64,000 nt of DNA, from contig JALOAG010000004.1 of the NCBI GenBank assembly GCA_023228875.1, forward strand, positions 212,782 to 276,781, given 5' to 3'. The translations under genes were made by a program, and so were the position numbers. The notes beneath the pieces are model-generated. The model was not told where the DNA came from. It searched no databases and saw only the letters and a list, made by a program, of their open reading frames with translations. This document shows positions 26,296 to 35,039 of this stretch, in pieces. Within the stretch, counting starts at the first letter, position 1. Every line of letters starts with the position of its first letter. The DNA comes from Bacteroidia bacterium. Its GTDB lineage: Bacteria; Bacteroidota; Bacteroidia; NS11-12g; UBA955.

Positions 26296-27131
26296 GAATT
26301 AAGAATTAGATTGTCAATAAGCCGTACACCTTCAATATATACCGCAGCTAAAATAATATACTTTTTATTCTTTTCCCAATGTGTTGGTGTGTCTAAATCA
26401 TCCATAGCAGCTATTGCTAAATATTCTACTTGGATGCCATGTTCATTGAATAATGCTTTTCCTTCAGTTTCTATCGCTTGCGGAGTTCTTGAAGGAAACA
26501 ATGTTTTGCAAAATGAAAGAGTTCGATAAATCCGAGCTGCTTTATTTTTCCCTACCTGACTCAATCGTAGATTGCGTGAACTCATTGCCAATCCTGAAGG
26601 CTCGCGTACTGTTGGTTCGAGAAAGAGGGCAATAGTAGGAAAGTAAGTATTGATTAGTTCTCTCACTACCAAACATTGTTGAAAATCTTTAAGTCCAAAA
26701 AATGCTGCCTTTGGTTTAATGAGAGAAAAGAGTCTGTGTAACACTTGTACCACTCCGTTAAAATGCCCTTGTCTCATTTTCCCTTCTAACTTAGAATCAA
26801 TGTGGCTTATGTCAAGTGTGATATTTTGTAATCCGGGTGGGTATATATCTTCAACAGAAGGAGCAAATAGTAAATCGCAACCCGCATCTTGAACAACTTC
26901 AATGTCTTGTTGCAAGTTGCGAGGATATTTTTCAAGGTCTTCGGGATTGTTGAATTGAAGGGGGTTGACAAACAAAGAGACGATTACAAAGTCAGATTTG
27001 TTTTTAGCTGCTTTAATCAAAGATAAATGCCCTTGATGCAGCGCCCCCATAGTTGGTACAAAGCCAATGTCGCTATGTTTGTGTGCTGCACTTATTGCAG
27101 TTAATTCTTTGACGGTTTTGGCTATTTGCAC
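26292..27131 (-). CDS. panC: Pantothenate synthetase
   Basis: 279 residues. It ligates pantoate and beta-alanine with ATP to make pantothenate. Motifs: TMGALHQGHLSLI (27-39; HxGH nucleotide site), FVNPLQFNNPEDLEKYPR, VVQVLHRLFSLIKP, FFGLKDFQQ, and the KMSKS-like EPSGLAMSSRN. The following gene, an LUD protein, starts within its stop codon. It is divergent from the GT5-only protein, a neighbourhood conserved in Bacteroidota. Confidence 0.95.
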   Translation of the reverse strand: MQIAKTVKELTAISAAHKHSDIGFVPTMGALHQGHLSLIKAAKNKSDFVIVSLFVNPLQFNNPEDLEKYPRNLQQDIEVVQDAGCDLLFAPSVEDIYPPGLQNITLDISHIDSKLEGKMRQGHFNGVVQVLHRLFSLIKPKAAFFGLKDFQQCLVVRELINTYFPTIALFLEPTVREPSGLAMSSRNLRLSQVGKNKAARIYRTLSFCKTLFPSRTPQAIETEGKALFNEHGIQVEYLAIAAMDDLDTPTHWEKNKKYIILAAVYIEGVRLIDNLILNS

Positions 27132-27194
27132 TGCTTCTAAATTTGTTGTTATTTAAGGCGGAAATCAGGGGCAAAGAAAACTTCAAAAAGGTTA

Positions 27195-27229
27195 TTTGGC
27201 AAATTAACGATAAAAATATATTATCTTTG
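27195..27229 (+). promoter_or_regulatory. Promoter of the GT5-like/DUF4270 unit
   Basis: TATCTTTG (27222-27229) is a perfect -7 box 35 bases before the ATG. A TTTG at 27195-27198 is 23 bases upstream, slightly beyond the usual spacing. Confidence 0.4.
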
Positions 27230-27264
27230 CAGTGCTTTAATAAACACTACTCAATAAATAAGAT

Positions 27265-28083
27265 ATGGCAATTACAGGAAAGAAAGTATTATTTGTGTCA
27301 TCGGAGATGAGTCCATTCTTAGAAGAATCACAAGTCTCTTCAATCGCAAAACATCTGCCTCAGGCAATTCAAGAACACAACAACGAAATCAGGGTCTTAG
27401 TACCGCGTTTTGGGTTAATCAACGAGCGGAGAAATAGATTGCACGAAGTAGTCCGACTTTCAGGGATTAATATATCAATTGGGGACAACGATAACCCATT
27501 GGTTATTAAGGTTGCATCAATACCGGGAACCAGAATTCAAGTGTATTTCTTGGATAATGAAGATTTCTTCCATCGCAAACACTTGTATCATGATGAGAAC
27601 AAAGAGTTCTTTGATGATAATGACGAAAGAACAATTTTCTTTTGTAAAGGGGTATTGGAAACGGTTAAGAAATTAGGTTGGGCTCCCGATATCATCCACT
27701 GTCAAGGATGGATGACAAGCTTGATTCCTTTATATGTAAAGACTATCTATAAAGACGAACCGGTATTTAGAAACTCAAAGGTGATTTATTCTGTTTTTGC
27801 AGAAAAAGATAATGCTTGTCTGGGCGAAGAGTTCGCTCAAAAAGCGAGTTTGAATGAGTTGGACGACAAGCATTTGGAATGTTTTGGCAAAGCTGATTTC
27901 ATGGGAATGCATATTGGTGGTGTCAGTTATTCTGATGCAGTCATTAATTGTTCTGACTGTCTTTCTCCTGAACTGAAGGAATATATTAAGGGTAAACCCA
28001 ATTTGAAGCACCCTGCAGGAGACATAGAATATTTTGCAGAAAAATACGTTGAGTTTTACGGTTCTGTGTTAGACAAATCATAA
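27265..28083 (+). CDS. GT5-domain 'glycogen synthase'-like protein, single domain
   Basis: 272 residues, matching only the N-terminal starch/glycogen synthase catalytic domain (KKVLFVSSEMSPF ... IRVLVPRFGLINERRN ... WAPDIIHCQGWMTSLIPLYVK). Full-length GlgA has about 470 residues with a second Rossmann domain that binds ADP-glucose; that half is absent. The KTGGL nucleotide-sugar motif expected after SSEMSPF is replaced by LEESQV. Glycogen synthesis is therefore unlikely. It lies divergent from panC and 14 bp upstream of the DUF4270 gene. The true role is unknown. Confidence 0.75.
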   Translation: MAITGKKVLFVSSEMSPFLEESQVSSIAKHLPQAIQEHNNEIRVLVPRFGLINERRNRLHEVVRLSGINISIGDNDNPLVIKVASIPGTRIQVYFLDNEDFFHRKHLYHDENKEFFDDNDERTIFFCKGVLETVKKLGWAPDIIHCQGWMTSLIPLYVKTIYKDEPVFRNSKVIYSVFAEKDNACLGEEFAQKASLNELDDKHLECFGKADFMGMHIGGVSYSDAVINCSDCLSPELKEYIKGKPNLKHPAGDIEYFAEKYVEFYGSVLDKS

Positions 28084-28097
28084 TCAGACATCAACCT

Positions 28098-29444
28098 TTG
28101 AAACATCTTATTAAGAAACAATCTTTTATATGGGTCTGCATTTTGCAGACCCTTTTATTTGTATTTACTTCAGGTTGTAAAAAACGCGATGATTTAATTT
28201 CGTTGAACACAGGGTCTATTGAGCCAACCGACTTGTATTATACAGATACACTTACTGTTTTGAGTTCAACCATTAGGGAAGATTCTATTCCGTCTCGTAT
28301 GTCAAGTAATCAACAACTTGCCGGCAAAATGAACGACCCGGTGTTTGGTATCAGTGAGGCTGCTATTTATACGCAAGTACGTTTAGCTACGCTGAACAAT
28401 TTGATTGAGGCTGTTAATGGTGCAGATTCCGCATTCATTTTTCTTCCATTTACTTCTACTATTGCAACGTATGGCAACCTCAATTCAACCCAGCAATTTG
28501 AGGTGTTTGAATTGGATGCTGATTTGGACGCAACTAAAACATACTATTCAACTGATAGTGTGTTGTACAAACCAACCTCTATTGGAACTTACTCAGGTAT
28601 TTATAATTTCTCCGATAGCGTCATGGTGAAAGATTCTGTTGTTCGTAATGTGCTACCGGGTATTAAAATTTACCTTAGCAATGAGTTTGCCAATAAGTTG
28701 ATTGATGCAGGTCCAAATAATATTAATACACAATCTTCATTTGTTTCTTTTATGAAAGGAGTTTGTATTAAGCCGATTGGTAATCCCGCTGCAGGAGAAG
28801 GTGCTGTTGTAGGTTTTAATTTTAAAGCGAATGCTGCTCAAATTCATGTCTATTATGACGGGAATAAACATGCTAATTATCTGTTAGATTCTGCTGCCCT
28901 TAAGTTTTCTCAATACAAATTTTCACAACAACCTGCAGAAATTTCGGTTCAAAAAGGACTTGCTGCCGGGAATTTTGATACTACTTACGTACAGGCATTG
29001 ACCGGTGCTAAGACTTTTTTTAGATTTCCGAATCTTTTTTCACTCGCAAATAATGAAAAAATATTCATCCACAAAGCAGAGTTAGTAATTCCTGTTTTTA
29101 AAGATTTGGTTACAACAAATTATAAAGCTCCAACTCGATTATTATTGAATCAACCGGATGAAAAAACCGGTAGAAATTTACCCTTGATTGACTTAATTAC
29201 TTCTGAATCAACTTATGGCGGCATATATGATGAAGCACGGGGGCAATATAAATTCACAATCACAAGACATATTCAAGATGTTTACAGTGCATATTTCAAC
29301 CATGGAGATGATTTTAATTTTGGACTCTATTTGACCAATACTATAGACTTGCCAATTACTCCTGCCAGAGTTGTGATTGATGCAAGAAAGGACAATCCGA
29401 TAGAACAACGCCTTAGATTAATTATTACCTACTCAAAACTTTAA
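28098..29444 (+). CDS. DUF4270 family lipoprotein
   Basis: 448 residues beginning at a TTG (28098). The lipobox is FVFTSGC (Cys about 27). The DUF4270 pattern is visible as a beta-rich protein with repeated 'LDSAALKFSQYKF'- and 'KAELVIPVF'-type strands, and GKMNDPVFGISEAAIYTQVRL near the N-terminus. It is restricted to Bacteroidota and of unknown function, probably surface exposed. It is expressed with the GT5-like gene 14 bp upstream. Confidence 0.8.
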   Translation: MKHLIKKQSFIWVCILQTLLFVFTSGCKKRDDLISLNTGSIEPTDLYYTDTLTVLSSTIREDSIPSRMSSNQQLAGKMNDPVFGISEAAIYTQVRLATLNNLIEAVNGADSAFIFLPFTSTIATYGNLNSTQQFEVFELDADLDATKTYYSTDSVLYKPTSIGTYSGIYNFSDSVMVKDSVVRNVLPGIKIYLSNEFANKLIDAGPNNINTQSSFVSFMKGVCIKPIGNPAAGEGAVVGFNFKANAAQIHVYYDGNKHANYLLDSAALKFSQYKFSQQPAEISVQKGLAAGNFDTTYVQALTGAKTFFRFPNLFSLANNEKIFIHKAELVIPVFKDLVTTNYKAPTRLLLNQPDEKTGRNLPLIDLITSESTYGGIYDEARGQYKFTITRHIQDVYSAYFNHGDDFNFGLYLTNTIDLPITPARVVIDARKDNPIEQRLRLIITYSKL

Positions 29445-29457
29445 TTATCATTCTAAA

Positions 29458-30318
29458 ATGGAAAATAAAAGAAAACCCTATCAACTTGTGAGTTTAGATT
29501 GGAAACAAGAACGCACTGTTTTTAAAGTTAAGAGAGTTGAAATAGGAGGTGATAATTTTAATGTTATAGCCGGTCCATGTGCCGTTGAAAATGAAGAACA
29601 AATACATACAATTGCTTCCTATTTATCAAAGAGAGGCGTTCATTTTTTGCGTGGGGGAGCATATAAGCCCAGAACGTCTCCTTATTCTTTTCAAGGACTC
29701 AAAGAGGAGGGGTTGAAATATCTTAAAGAGGCAGCAGATAAGAATCACATGGCTGTCATTACTGAAGTCATGGATACCAACTTGGTTGAGAAAGTATATG
29801 AATACACTGATGTTTTTCAGGTTGGAACACGCAATATGCAGAATTTCCAATTATTAAAAACACTTTCAAAAACCGATAAACCCATCATGTTAAAACGTGG
29901 ATGGAGTAGTACAATAGAAGAATGGTTGCTTGCAGCTGAGTATCTTTTATTGGGAGGGAATCCGAACGTTATTTTGTGTGAACGAGGTATTAGAACCTTT
30001 GAAAATTCAACAAGAAATACCTTAGACTTAAATGCCGTTGCATTGGTAAAGACGCTTTCTCATCTGCCTGTTTTTGTTGACCCAAGCCAAGCAACAGGTC
30101 TTCGTACATTAGTACACCCAATGAGTCTTGCTGCTATGTCAGCGGGTGCAGATGGAATAATGATTGAAGTGCACAATCAGCCTCAAGAAGCGCTTTCTGA
30201 TGGAGATCAATCTGTTTATTTTGACCAATTTGATAAGATATTGGAAGACGTAAATTCTTTGTCAAGCCTTGTTGGTAAACGTCCCGACTTTAGAAAACAG
30301 GTCAACATTGAAAATTAA
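29458..30318 (+). CDS. aroF: 3-deoxy-7-phosphoheptulonate (DAHP) synthase
   Basis: 286 residues of the AroF/KDO8P-synthase-like type I-beta family. Motifs: VIAGPCAVENEEQI, FLRGGAYKPRTSPYSFQG, TEVMDTNLVEKV, QVGTRNMQNFQLLK, PIMLKRGWSSTIEEWL, CERGIRTFE and VFVDPSQATG. It condenses PEP and erythrose-4-phosphate, the entry step of the shikimate pathway. There is no N-terminal chorismate mutase or ACT domain, so feedback regulation is not obvious. It follows the DUF4270 gene by 13 bp. Confidence 0.93.
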   Translation: MENKRKPYQLVSLDWKQERTVFKVKRVEIGGDNFNVIAGPCAVENEEQIHTIASYLSKRGVHFLRGGAYKPRTSPYSFQGLKEEGLKYLKEAADKNHMAVITEVMDTNLVEKVYEYTDVFQVGTRNMQNFQLLKTLSKTDKPIMLKRGWSSTIEEWLLAAEYLLLGGNPNVILCERGIRTFENSTRNTLDLNAVALVKTLSHLPVFVDPSQATGLRTLVHPMSLAAMSAGADGIMIEVHNQPQEALSDGDQSVYFDQFDKILEDVNSLSSLVGKRPDFRKQVNIEN

Positions 30319-30336
30319 AAATAATTCAAATTTTGA

Positions 30337-30368
30337 TTTGCATTGTTTTTAATGAATATATATCTTCG
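30337..30368 (+). promoter_or_regulatory. tRNA-Asp promoter
   Basis: TTTG (30337-30340), 20-base spacer, TATCTTCG (30361-30368; one mismatch from TAnnTTTG), then CGCCC. It lies 35 bases before the tRNA. Confidence 0.45.
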
Positions 30369-30403
30369 CGCCCTCTTAAAGAGATAGTTCTCAACAAGAT
30401 TAA

Positions 30404-30477
30404 GGTCTGGTAGTTCAGCTGGTTAGAATACGTGCCTGTCACGCACGGGGTCGCGGGTTCGAGTCCCGTCCAGACCG
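30404..30477 (+). tRNA. tRNA-Asp (GTC)
   Basis: A 74-nt cloverleaf: acceptor GGTCTGG pairs with CCAGACC, D-arm TTCAGCTGGTTAGAA, anticodon loop CTGTCAC with anticodon GTC, T-arm GCGGGTTCGAGTCCCGT, discriminator G, as expected for Asp. The 3' CCA is not encoded. A terminator follows directly. Confidence 0.96.
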
Positions 30478-30485
30478 CAAGTGTT

Positions 30486-30523
30486 AAAGCCAATTCGTTG
30501 ATTTAAACGAGTTGGCTTTTTTT
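30486..30523 (+). terminator. Intrinsic terminator of tRNA-Asp
   Basis: Complementary arms AAAGCCAA and TTGGCTTT, extended inward by CGTT/AACG with a few mismatches, are followed by a T run. Confidence 0.8.
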
Positions 30524-30790
30524 GTTTTGAAATAAATGCACATAATCTGCATGCATAAATCTTGCATAACAGATTAGTCTAAAAATTCACTTCTGAATAG
30601 AAGCATAAAGAAAGGGTTCTTCATTACAATTATCTGCCAATATTCCGACTTTGACATTTCTTGAAACTGCTTGTCATAATTGCTCACAAAGGTGTGTCTT
30701 GTCCTAAAATAGGTTTATACCAAAATGTGTAAATATCAGGATTTAATCTTAACCTGTAAACTTTTTAAGGACAATACAGGTTGCTTAGAT

Positions 30791-31561
30791 TTAATTAACG
30801 TATTTGCCGTTCTTGGGCTTGAGTTCTCCGGTGATTAACATAATACCGTCAATCAACCATCCAATTCCACAGAGTCCACCGGTTAAAAGGTATAATATTC
30901 CGATTCCGTAATGACCTAAATACATCCTATGTATGCCAAGTGTGCCAACAAAAGCCCAAAGTAAAACAGTAACAAGGAGGCTCCTGTCGTTTGGGTCTTT
31001 TTCTCCATTGTGATTACTTTGTCCAAAAGATACATATCGATCGCTGCTTATGACTGTACTTGTGCCATTAGGATAGTTGATGCGAACAATTGAAGATCTT
31101 TGTTTGACAAAGACAGGTCCGTTTGGTTTGTCACATTCGCGAAATTTGACTTCGTTATCGGATATTTCTAAGACGATGGCATTGATTTGTTCTCCGTTCT
31201 TAAAAACAATCACATCACAACTGTCTCCATTTGATGCAGTAGTTGCATGAGCTGCAACTGATTTTGTCATTACAATAGTTGAATATGTGGGCGCAAATTC
31301 AAAATCCTGTTTGTTTGAATATTCTCCCCAAATTGAAGTCTTATTTTGAGAAAAGGGTCGTAATGTAATTGGATTGCTTGTTCTGCGAGATTTGCTTTGC
31401 TCTTTGCTACTGTTGTCATTTGAGGTAAATATTTTTTCAATATGAAAACCTTTGTTATGGACTCTTTTTTGCAAACTGCACGAAGTATATAAGGTAGAGA
31501 TAACAGTGAGTACAACGATTGTTATAATAACTGTGTTGAGTTTATTGCGTATAATTTTCAT
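30791..31561 (-). CDS. TM2-domain lipoprotein
   Basis: 256 residues from the ATG at 31561. A lipoprotein-like signal (LYTSC) is followed by a soluble region (about 30-185; GDSCDVIVFKNGEQINAIVLEISDNEVKFREC ...). A C-terminal TM2 domain (about 192-250) has two membrane helices around the short turn typical of the family (GTLGIHRMYLGHYGIGILYLLTGGLCGIGWLIDGI). The function is unknown. It has its own promoter; about 265 bp with no other feature separate it from the tRNA-Asp terminator. Confidence 0.8.
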   Translation of the reverse strand: MKIIRNKLNTVIITIVVLTVISTLYTSCSLQKRVHNKGFHIEKIFTSNDNSSKEQSKSRRTSNPITLRPFSQNKTSIWGEYSNKQDFEFAPTYSTIVMTKSVAAHATTASNGDSCDVIVFKNGEQINAIVLEISDNEVKFRECDKPNGPVFVKQRSSIVRINYPNGTSTVISSDRYVSFGQSNHNGEKDPNDRSLLVTVLLWAFVGTLGIHRMYLGHYGIGILYLLTGGLCGIGWLIDGIMLITGELKPKNGKYVN

Positions 31562-31587
31562 GGTTATGAATTTTCTCAAATGAAAGG

Positions 31588-31616
31588 CAAAAGTATGGTT
31601 TCAAAACAAAATACAA
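31588..31616 (-). promoter_or_regulatory. Promoter of the TM2 gene
   Basis: On the minus strand TTG (31614-31616), 18-base spacer, TACTTTTG (31588-31595). Confidence 0.45.
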
Positions 31617-31700
31617 TTCAGTCATAATATATTTCAAAACCATCATCGTTTGACTCAGTGAATTGTCGAATGTCAGGTAGCTTAATTTTACTTGAATGTG

Positions 31701-31708
31701 TACATTTG
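31701..31708 (+). promoter_or_regulatory. Candidate -7 box for the tryptophanase gene
   Basis: TACATTTG fits TAnnTTTG and lies 25 bases before the ATG. No leader peptide or TnaC-like frame is seen between it and the gene. Confidence 0.4.
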
Positions 31709-31733
31709 CACTTTCAAATTATAACAAGCAAAA

Positions 31734-33104
31734 ATGACCAGGATATTTGAACCCTTTAGAATAAAATCAGTAGAACCTATTAAGTTCACAACAAAAACCG
31801 ACCGCGAAAAGTTTCTTAAAGAAGCACATAACAATGTGTTTTTAGTTAAAGCAAAAAATGTATTGATAGACCTATTGACCGATAGCGGTACCTCTGCAAT
31901 GAGTGCGCAGCAATGGGGTGCAATGATGGTGGGAGATGAATCTTATGCTGGTGCAGAGAGTTATTACCATTTTGAAGCTGCGGTTAAGAATATCATGGGC
32001 TTCAAACATATTATTCCAACCCACCAAGGACGTGCTGCCGAAAAAATCATTGGCTCCTTAATGGGAGGTAAGGGCAAATCCTTTGTGAGTAACTCATTTT
32101 TTGATACAACACGTGGGAATATTGAGTTTTCAGGTGCAGAAGCCATAGATTTTTTAACAGCAGAGGGTAAACAACCCTCCTTGATTGCCGATTTCAAAGG
32201 GAATATGGACACAGTTGCACTCGAACATTATATCCAACAAAGAGGTGCAGAAAATATTCCTTTATGTGTGTTAACGATTACAAATAACTCAGGAGGAGGA
32301 CAACCTGTTTCTATGCAGAATATTAAAGAAACCTCCGCAATTTGTAAAAAGTATGGAATACTTTTCTTTATTGATGCATGTCGTTTTGCAGAAAATGCCT
32401 ATTTTATCAAAACCCGTGAGAAGGGATATGAGAACAAGTCAATTTTAGAAATTTGTCAAGAAACTTTCTCTTATGCAGATGGATGTACAATGAGTGCCAA
32501 AAAAGATGCCCTTGTGAATATTGGAGGTTTTATTTGTATGAATGATGATAAACTTGCTATGGAAGCTAAGAATTTGCTCATTATCATGGAAGGTTTTCCT
32601 ACATACGGAGGGCTTGCCGGAAGAGATTTAGAAGCAATTGCGCAAGGTCTGCATGAAGTGTTAGAAGAGGATTATTTGGAATACCGTATTGGTACTATGA
32701 AATATATAGGTGAAAAATTGACTGCAGCAGGGGTTCCAATTTTGCAACCCACCGGTGGTCATGCGGTTTATCTTGATGCAAAAGCATTCATGGCTCATAT
32801 ACCTCCACACCAATTGCCAGGAATTGCACTTACTAATGCGCTCTATATTGAAGGAGGCATTAGAGGAGTCGAGATTGGGTCTCTCATGTTTGGTAAATAT
32901 GATGAAAAAGGTGCCTATGTCCCTGCAACTTTAGAGTTGGTTAGGTTAGCAATCCCGCGTAGAGTTTATACTCAAAGTCATATGGATTATATGTGTGATG
33001 TAATCATTGATGTGTACAAGCAAAGAACTCAGTACAAAGGCTATAAAATCACTTATGAAGCTCCTTTACTTCGACACTTTACTGCTCACATGGAAGCGCT
33101 ATAA
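31734..33104 (+). CDS. tnaA: Tryptophanase (tryptophan indole-lyase)
   Basis: 456 residues, PLP-dependent beta-eliminating lyase; the PLP lysine lies in CTMSAKKDALVNIGG (about 255). Tryptophanase and tyrosine phenol-lyase are close relatives. The choice rests on residues at specificity positions: FDTT (about 122-126), with Asp where phenol-lyases have Thr, and RGVEIG, with Ile where phenol-lyases have the Arg of SMERG. It converts tryptophan to indole, pyruvate and ammonia. No tryptophan permease or TnaC leader is next to it. Confidence 0.9.
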   Translation: MTRIFEPFRIKSVEPIKFTTKTDREKFLKEAHNNVFLVKAKNVLIDLLTDSGTSAMSAQQWGAMMVGDESYAGAESYYHFEAAVKNIMGFKHIIPTHQGRAAEKIIGSLMGGKGKSFVSNSFFDTTRGNIEFSGAEAIDFLTAEGKQPSLIADFKGNMDTVALEHYIQQRGAENIPLCVLTITNNSGGGQPVSMQNIKETSAICKKYGILFFIDACRFAENAYFIKTREKGYENKSILEICQETFSYADGCTMSAKKDALVNIGGFICMNDDKLAMEAKNLLIIMEGFPTYGGLAGRDLEAIAQGLHEVLEEDYLEYRIGTMKYIGEKLTAAGVPILQPTGGHAVYLDAKAFMAHIPPHQLPGIALTNALYIEGGIRGVEIGSLMFGKYDEKGAYVPATLELVRLAIPRRVYTQSHMDYMCDVIIDVYKQRTQYKGYKITYEAPLLRHFTAHMEAL

Positions 33105-33147
33105 GCTGTGAACGCTAATTATTCTACTTACTTTTATTATTAATCTT

Positions 33148-33927
33148 ATGACATATTTCAATTTAACTTTCATTGCTGCTCTGTTTATGTATGGTTGTGG
33201 GAGCAGCCAAAACACTACCACCCCAAGTTCAACAACTACAGAGCCGGTAACAACCACGTCAACACCGACTCAGAAATTTATTAAGAATGTTGATGCACAA
33301 ACCTTTAAGCAATTAATTGAACAAGAAGAAGGTATTATTTTGGATGTAAGAACACCTGAGGAAGTTGTTTCGGGTCAAATTCCTAATGCAAGTACAATTA
33401 ATTTGTATGATGCAGATTTTGCACAGAAAATCAATCTGATGCAGAAAGATAAAATCATTTTTGTCTATTGCCGCTCAGGAGCTCGAAGTGCGCAAGCAGC
33501 TCAGACGCTCAGCCAAAATGGATTTGACAGAGTTTATAATCTACAAGGGGGAATCATGGCTTGGCAAAATCAAGGGTTTGCATTGACTACACCTACTGCA
33601 AAACCTGACCCGAATATCAAATCAATGACATTAGATGATTTTAATGTGCTTATCAAAACAGATAAACCTGTTTTAATTGATTTTCATACCGTCTGGTGTT
33701 CGCCTTGTGTCAAAATGGCTCCAATTATTGACCAGATTGAAGATGAATTTGGAACTAAAGCTGTTGTGAAAAGAATTGATGTAGATAAAAGCAAAGATGT
33801 GGGTAAGGCATACAATATAACAGGAGTGCCTGTGTTCATTATATTCAAAAATGGCAAACAGGTTTGGAAACATAATGGTATGATTTCCAAAGATGATCTT
33901 ACTGCTGAATTAAAGAAATATTTGTAA
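33148..33927 (+). CDS. Lipoprotein with fused rhodanese and thioredoxin domains
   Basis: 259 residues. A lipoprotein signal (FMYGCG) and a Thr/Ser-rich linker (to about 45) are followed by a rhodanese domain (about 47-150; active loop VYCRSGARSAQ with the catalytic Cys) and a thioredoxin domain (about 160-259; active site WCSPC). Both active cysteines are present. The fusion suggests that a persulfide or disulfide made on one domain is reduced by the other outside the inner membrane; that is inference. It lies 43 bp after tryptophanase. Confidence 0.85.
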   Translation: MTYFNLTFIAALFMYGCGSSQNTTTPSSTTTEPVTTTSTPTQKFIKNVDAQTFKQLIEQEEGIILDVRTPEEVVSGQIPNASTINLYDADFAQKINLMQKDKIIFVYCRSGARSAQAAQTLSQNGFDRVYNLQGGIMAWQNQGFALTTPTAKPDPNIKSMTLDDFNVLIKTDKPVLIDFHTVWCSPCVKMAPIIDQIEDEFGTKAVVKRIDVDKSKDVGKAYNITGVPVFIIFKNGKQVWKHNGMISKDDLTAELKKYL

Positions 33928-34033
33928 TCTTACTTATTCTTATTCATGTCTGGTGCAGATGCGATAAACATATTTGTCAATTCTGGATAAGGTACGTGAT
34001 GTATAGCCCGTTTTTTCATAATATTGCTCCACT

Positions 34034-35020
34034 ATGGAAACAAAATATGGCTTTATAAAACAATCAATAAAGGAGTTTGAAGGCTACCTTGCAAATTTAA
34101 AAATTGCCAGAACAGTAGTCAAAATTCAACAGCACCATACATACATACCGGCTTATATTCATTTTAAAGGGAGCAATCACTTTGAAATACAAAAAGGAAT
34201 GAAGAACACCCATGTCAGTGTTAATGGTTGGGCAGACATTGGGCAACAATTATCTATTTTTCCGGATGGCAGTATCGTAACAGGGCGTAGTTTTGAAACA
34301 ACTCCTGCATGTATTTTTGGTAACAATGCGCATGCAGTTTGCATTGAAAACATTGGTAATTTTGACAAAGGTGGAGATGTGATGACCCAAGCGCAACGCG
34401 AAGCAATTGTTGCTGTTACTGCTGCATTATGCAAAAAGTTTAATTTGGTGCCCAACACCAATACTATTGTCTATCATCATTGGTTTAATCTGTCAACGGG
34501 AGTGAGAAATAATGGAGCCGGAGGAAATAAGTCTTGTCCGGGTACTAATTTCTTTGGAGGAAATAAAGTTGATGACTGTGCTAAAAACTTTATCCCTTTA
34601 ATTGTTGCTAAACTTGCGAATAAACCACAACTACCAACAGATACATTAAAAAAATATGTGGTCGTAACGGCAAGTTCTCTTAATATCAGACAAGGACCTT
34701 CGGCTCAAAAACCCAAGGTTGTCAATAGAACTGCTGCGCAATTAGGCTCTATTCTAAGGGTTTATGAAGAAACAAATGCATGGTTGAGAATATCATCTTC
34801 AGACCAACATTGGGTTGCGGGAAATTATACCGTTGAAGTAAAAAGGGCAGAAGTGAAGGCAAACATGCTCAATATAAGATCCGGAGCCGGTTCGCAATTT
34901 CCTAAAATTGACAGCTTGGTTAAAAATACAGAAGTGTTTATTGTAGCACAACAAGATGGCTGGAGTCAGATTAGTATGGAGTCAAAATGGGTGAGTGATA
35001 AATACTTGAATTTTAGTTAG
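34034..35020 (+). CDS. PGRP/Amidase_2-type N-acetylmuramoyl-L-alanine amidase with two SH3-like domains
   Basis: 328 residues. The amidase domain (about 10-200) shows the zinc-amidase landmarks HTYIPAYIHF, IFPDGSIVTGRSFE, AVCIENIGNF, TIVYHHWF and the third ligand KSCPGTNFFGG. Two bacterial SH3-like repeats follow (about 210-270, SSLNIRQGPSAQKP; 276-328, NMLNIRSGAGSQFP). It cleaves the bond between the muramic acid and the peptide. There is no signal peptide at this start, so secretion would need another route or the enzyme is cytoplasmic. Confidence 0.85.
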   Translation: METKYGFIKQSIKEFEGYLANLKIARTVVKIQQHHTYIPAYIHFKGSNHFEIQKGMKNTHVSVNGWADIGQQLSIFPDGSIVTGRSFETTPACIFGNNAHAVCIENIGNFDKGGDVMTQAQREAIVAVTAALCKKFNLVPNTNTIVYHHWFNLSTGVRNNGAGGNKSCPGTNFFGGNKVDDCAKNFIPLIVAKLANKPQLPTDTLKKYVVVTASSLNIRQGPSAQKPKVVNRTAAQLGSILRVYEETNAWLRISSSDQHWVAGNYTVEVKRAEVKANMLNIRSGAGSQFPKIDSLVKNTEVFIVAQQDGWSQISMESKWVSDKYLNFS

Positions 35021-35039
35021 TAAAACTTCAATTTTTTCA

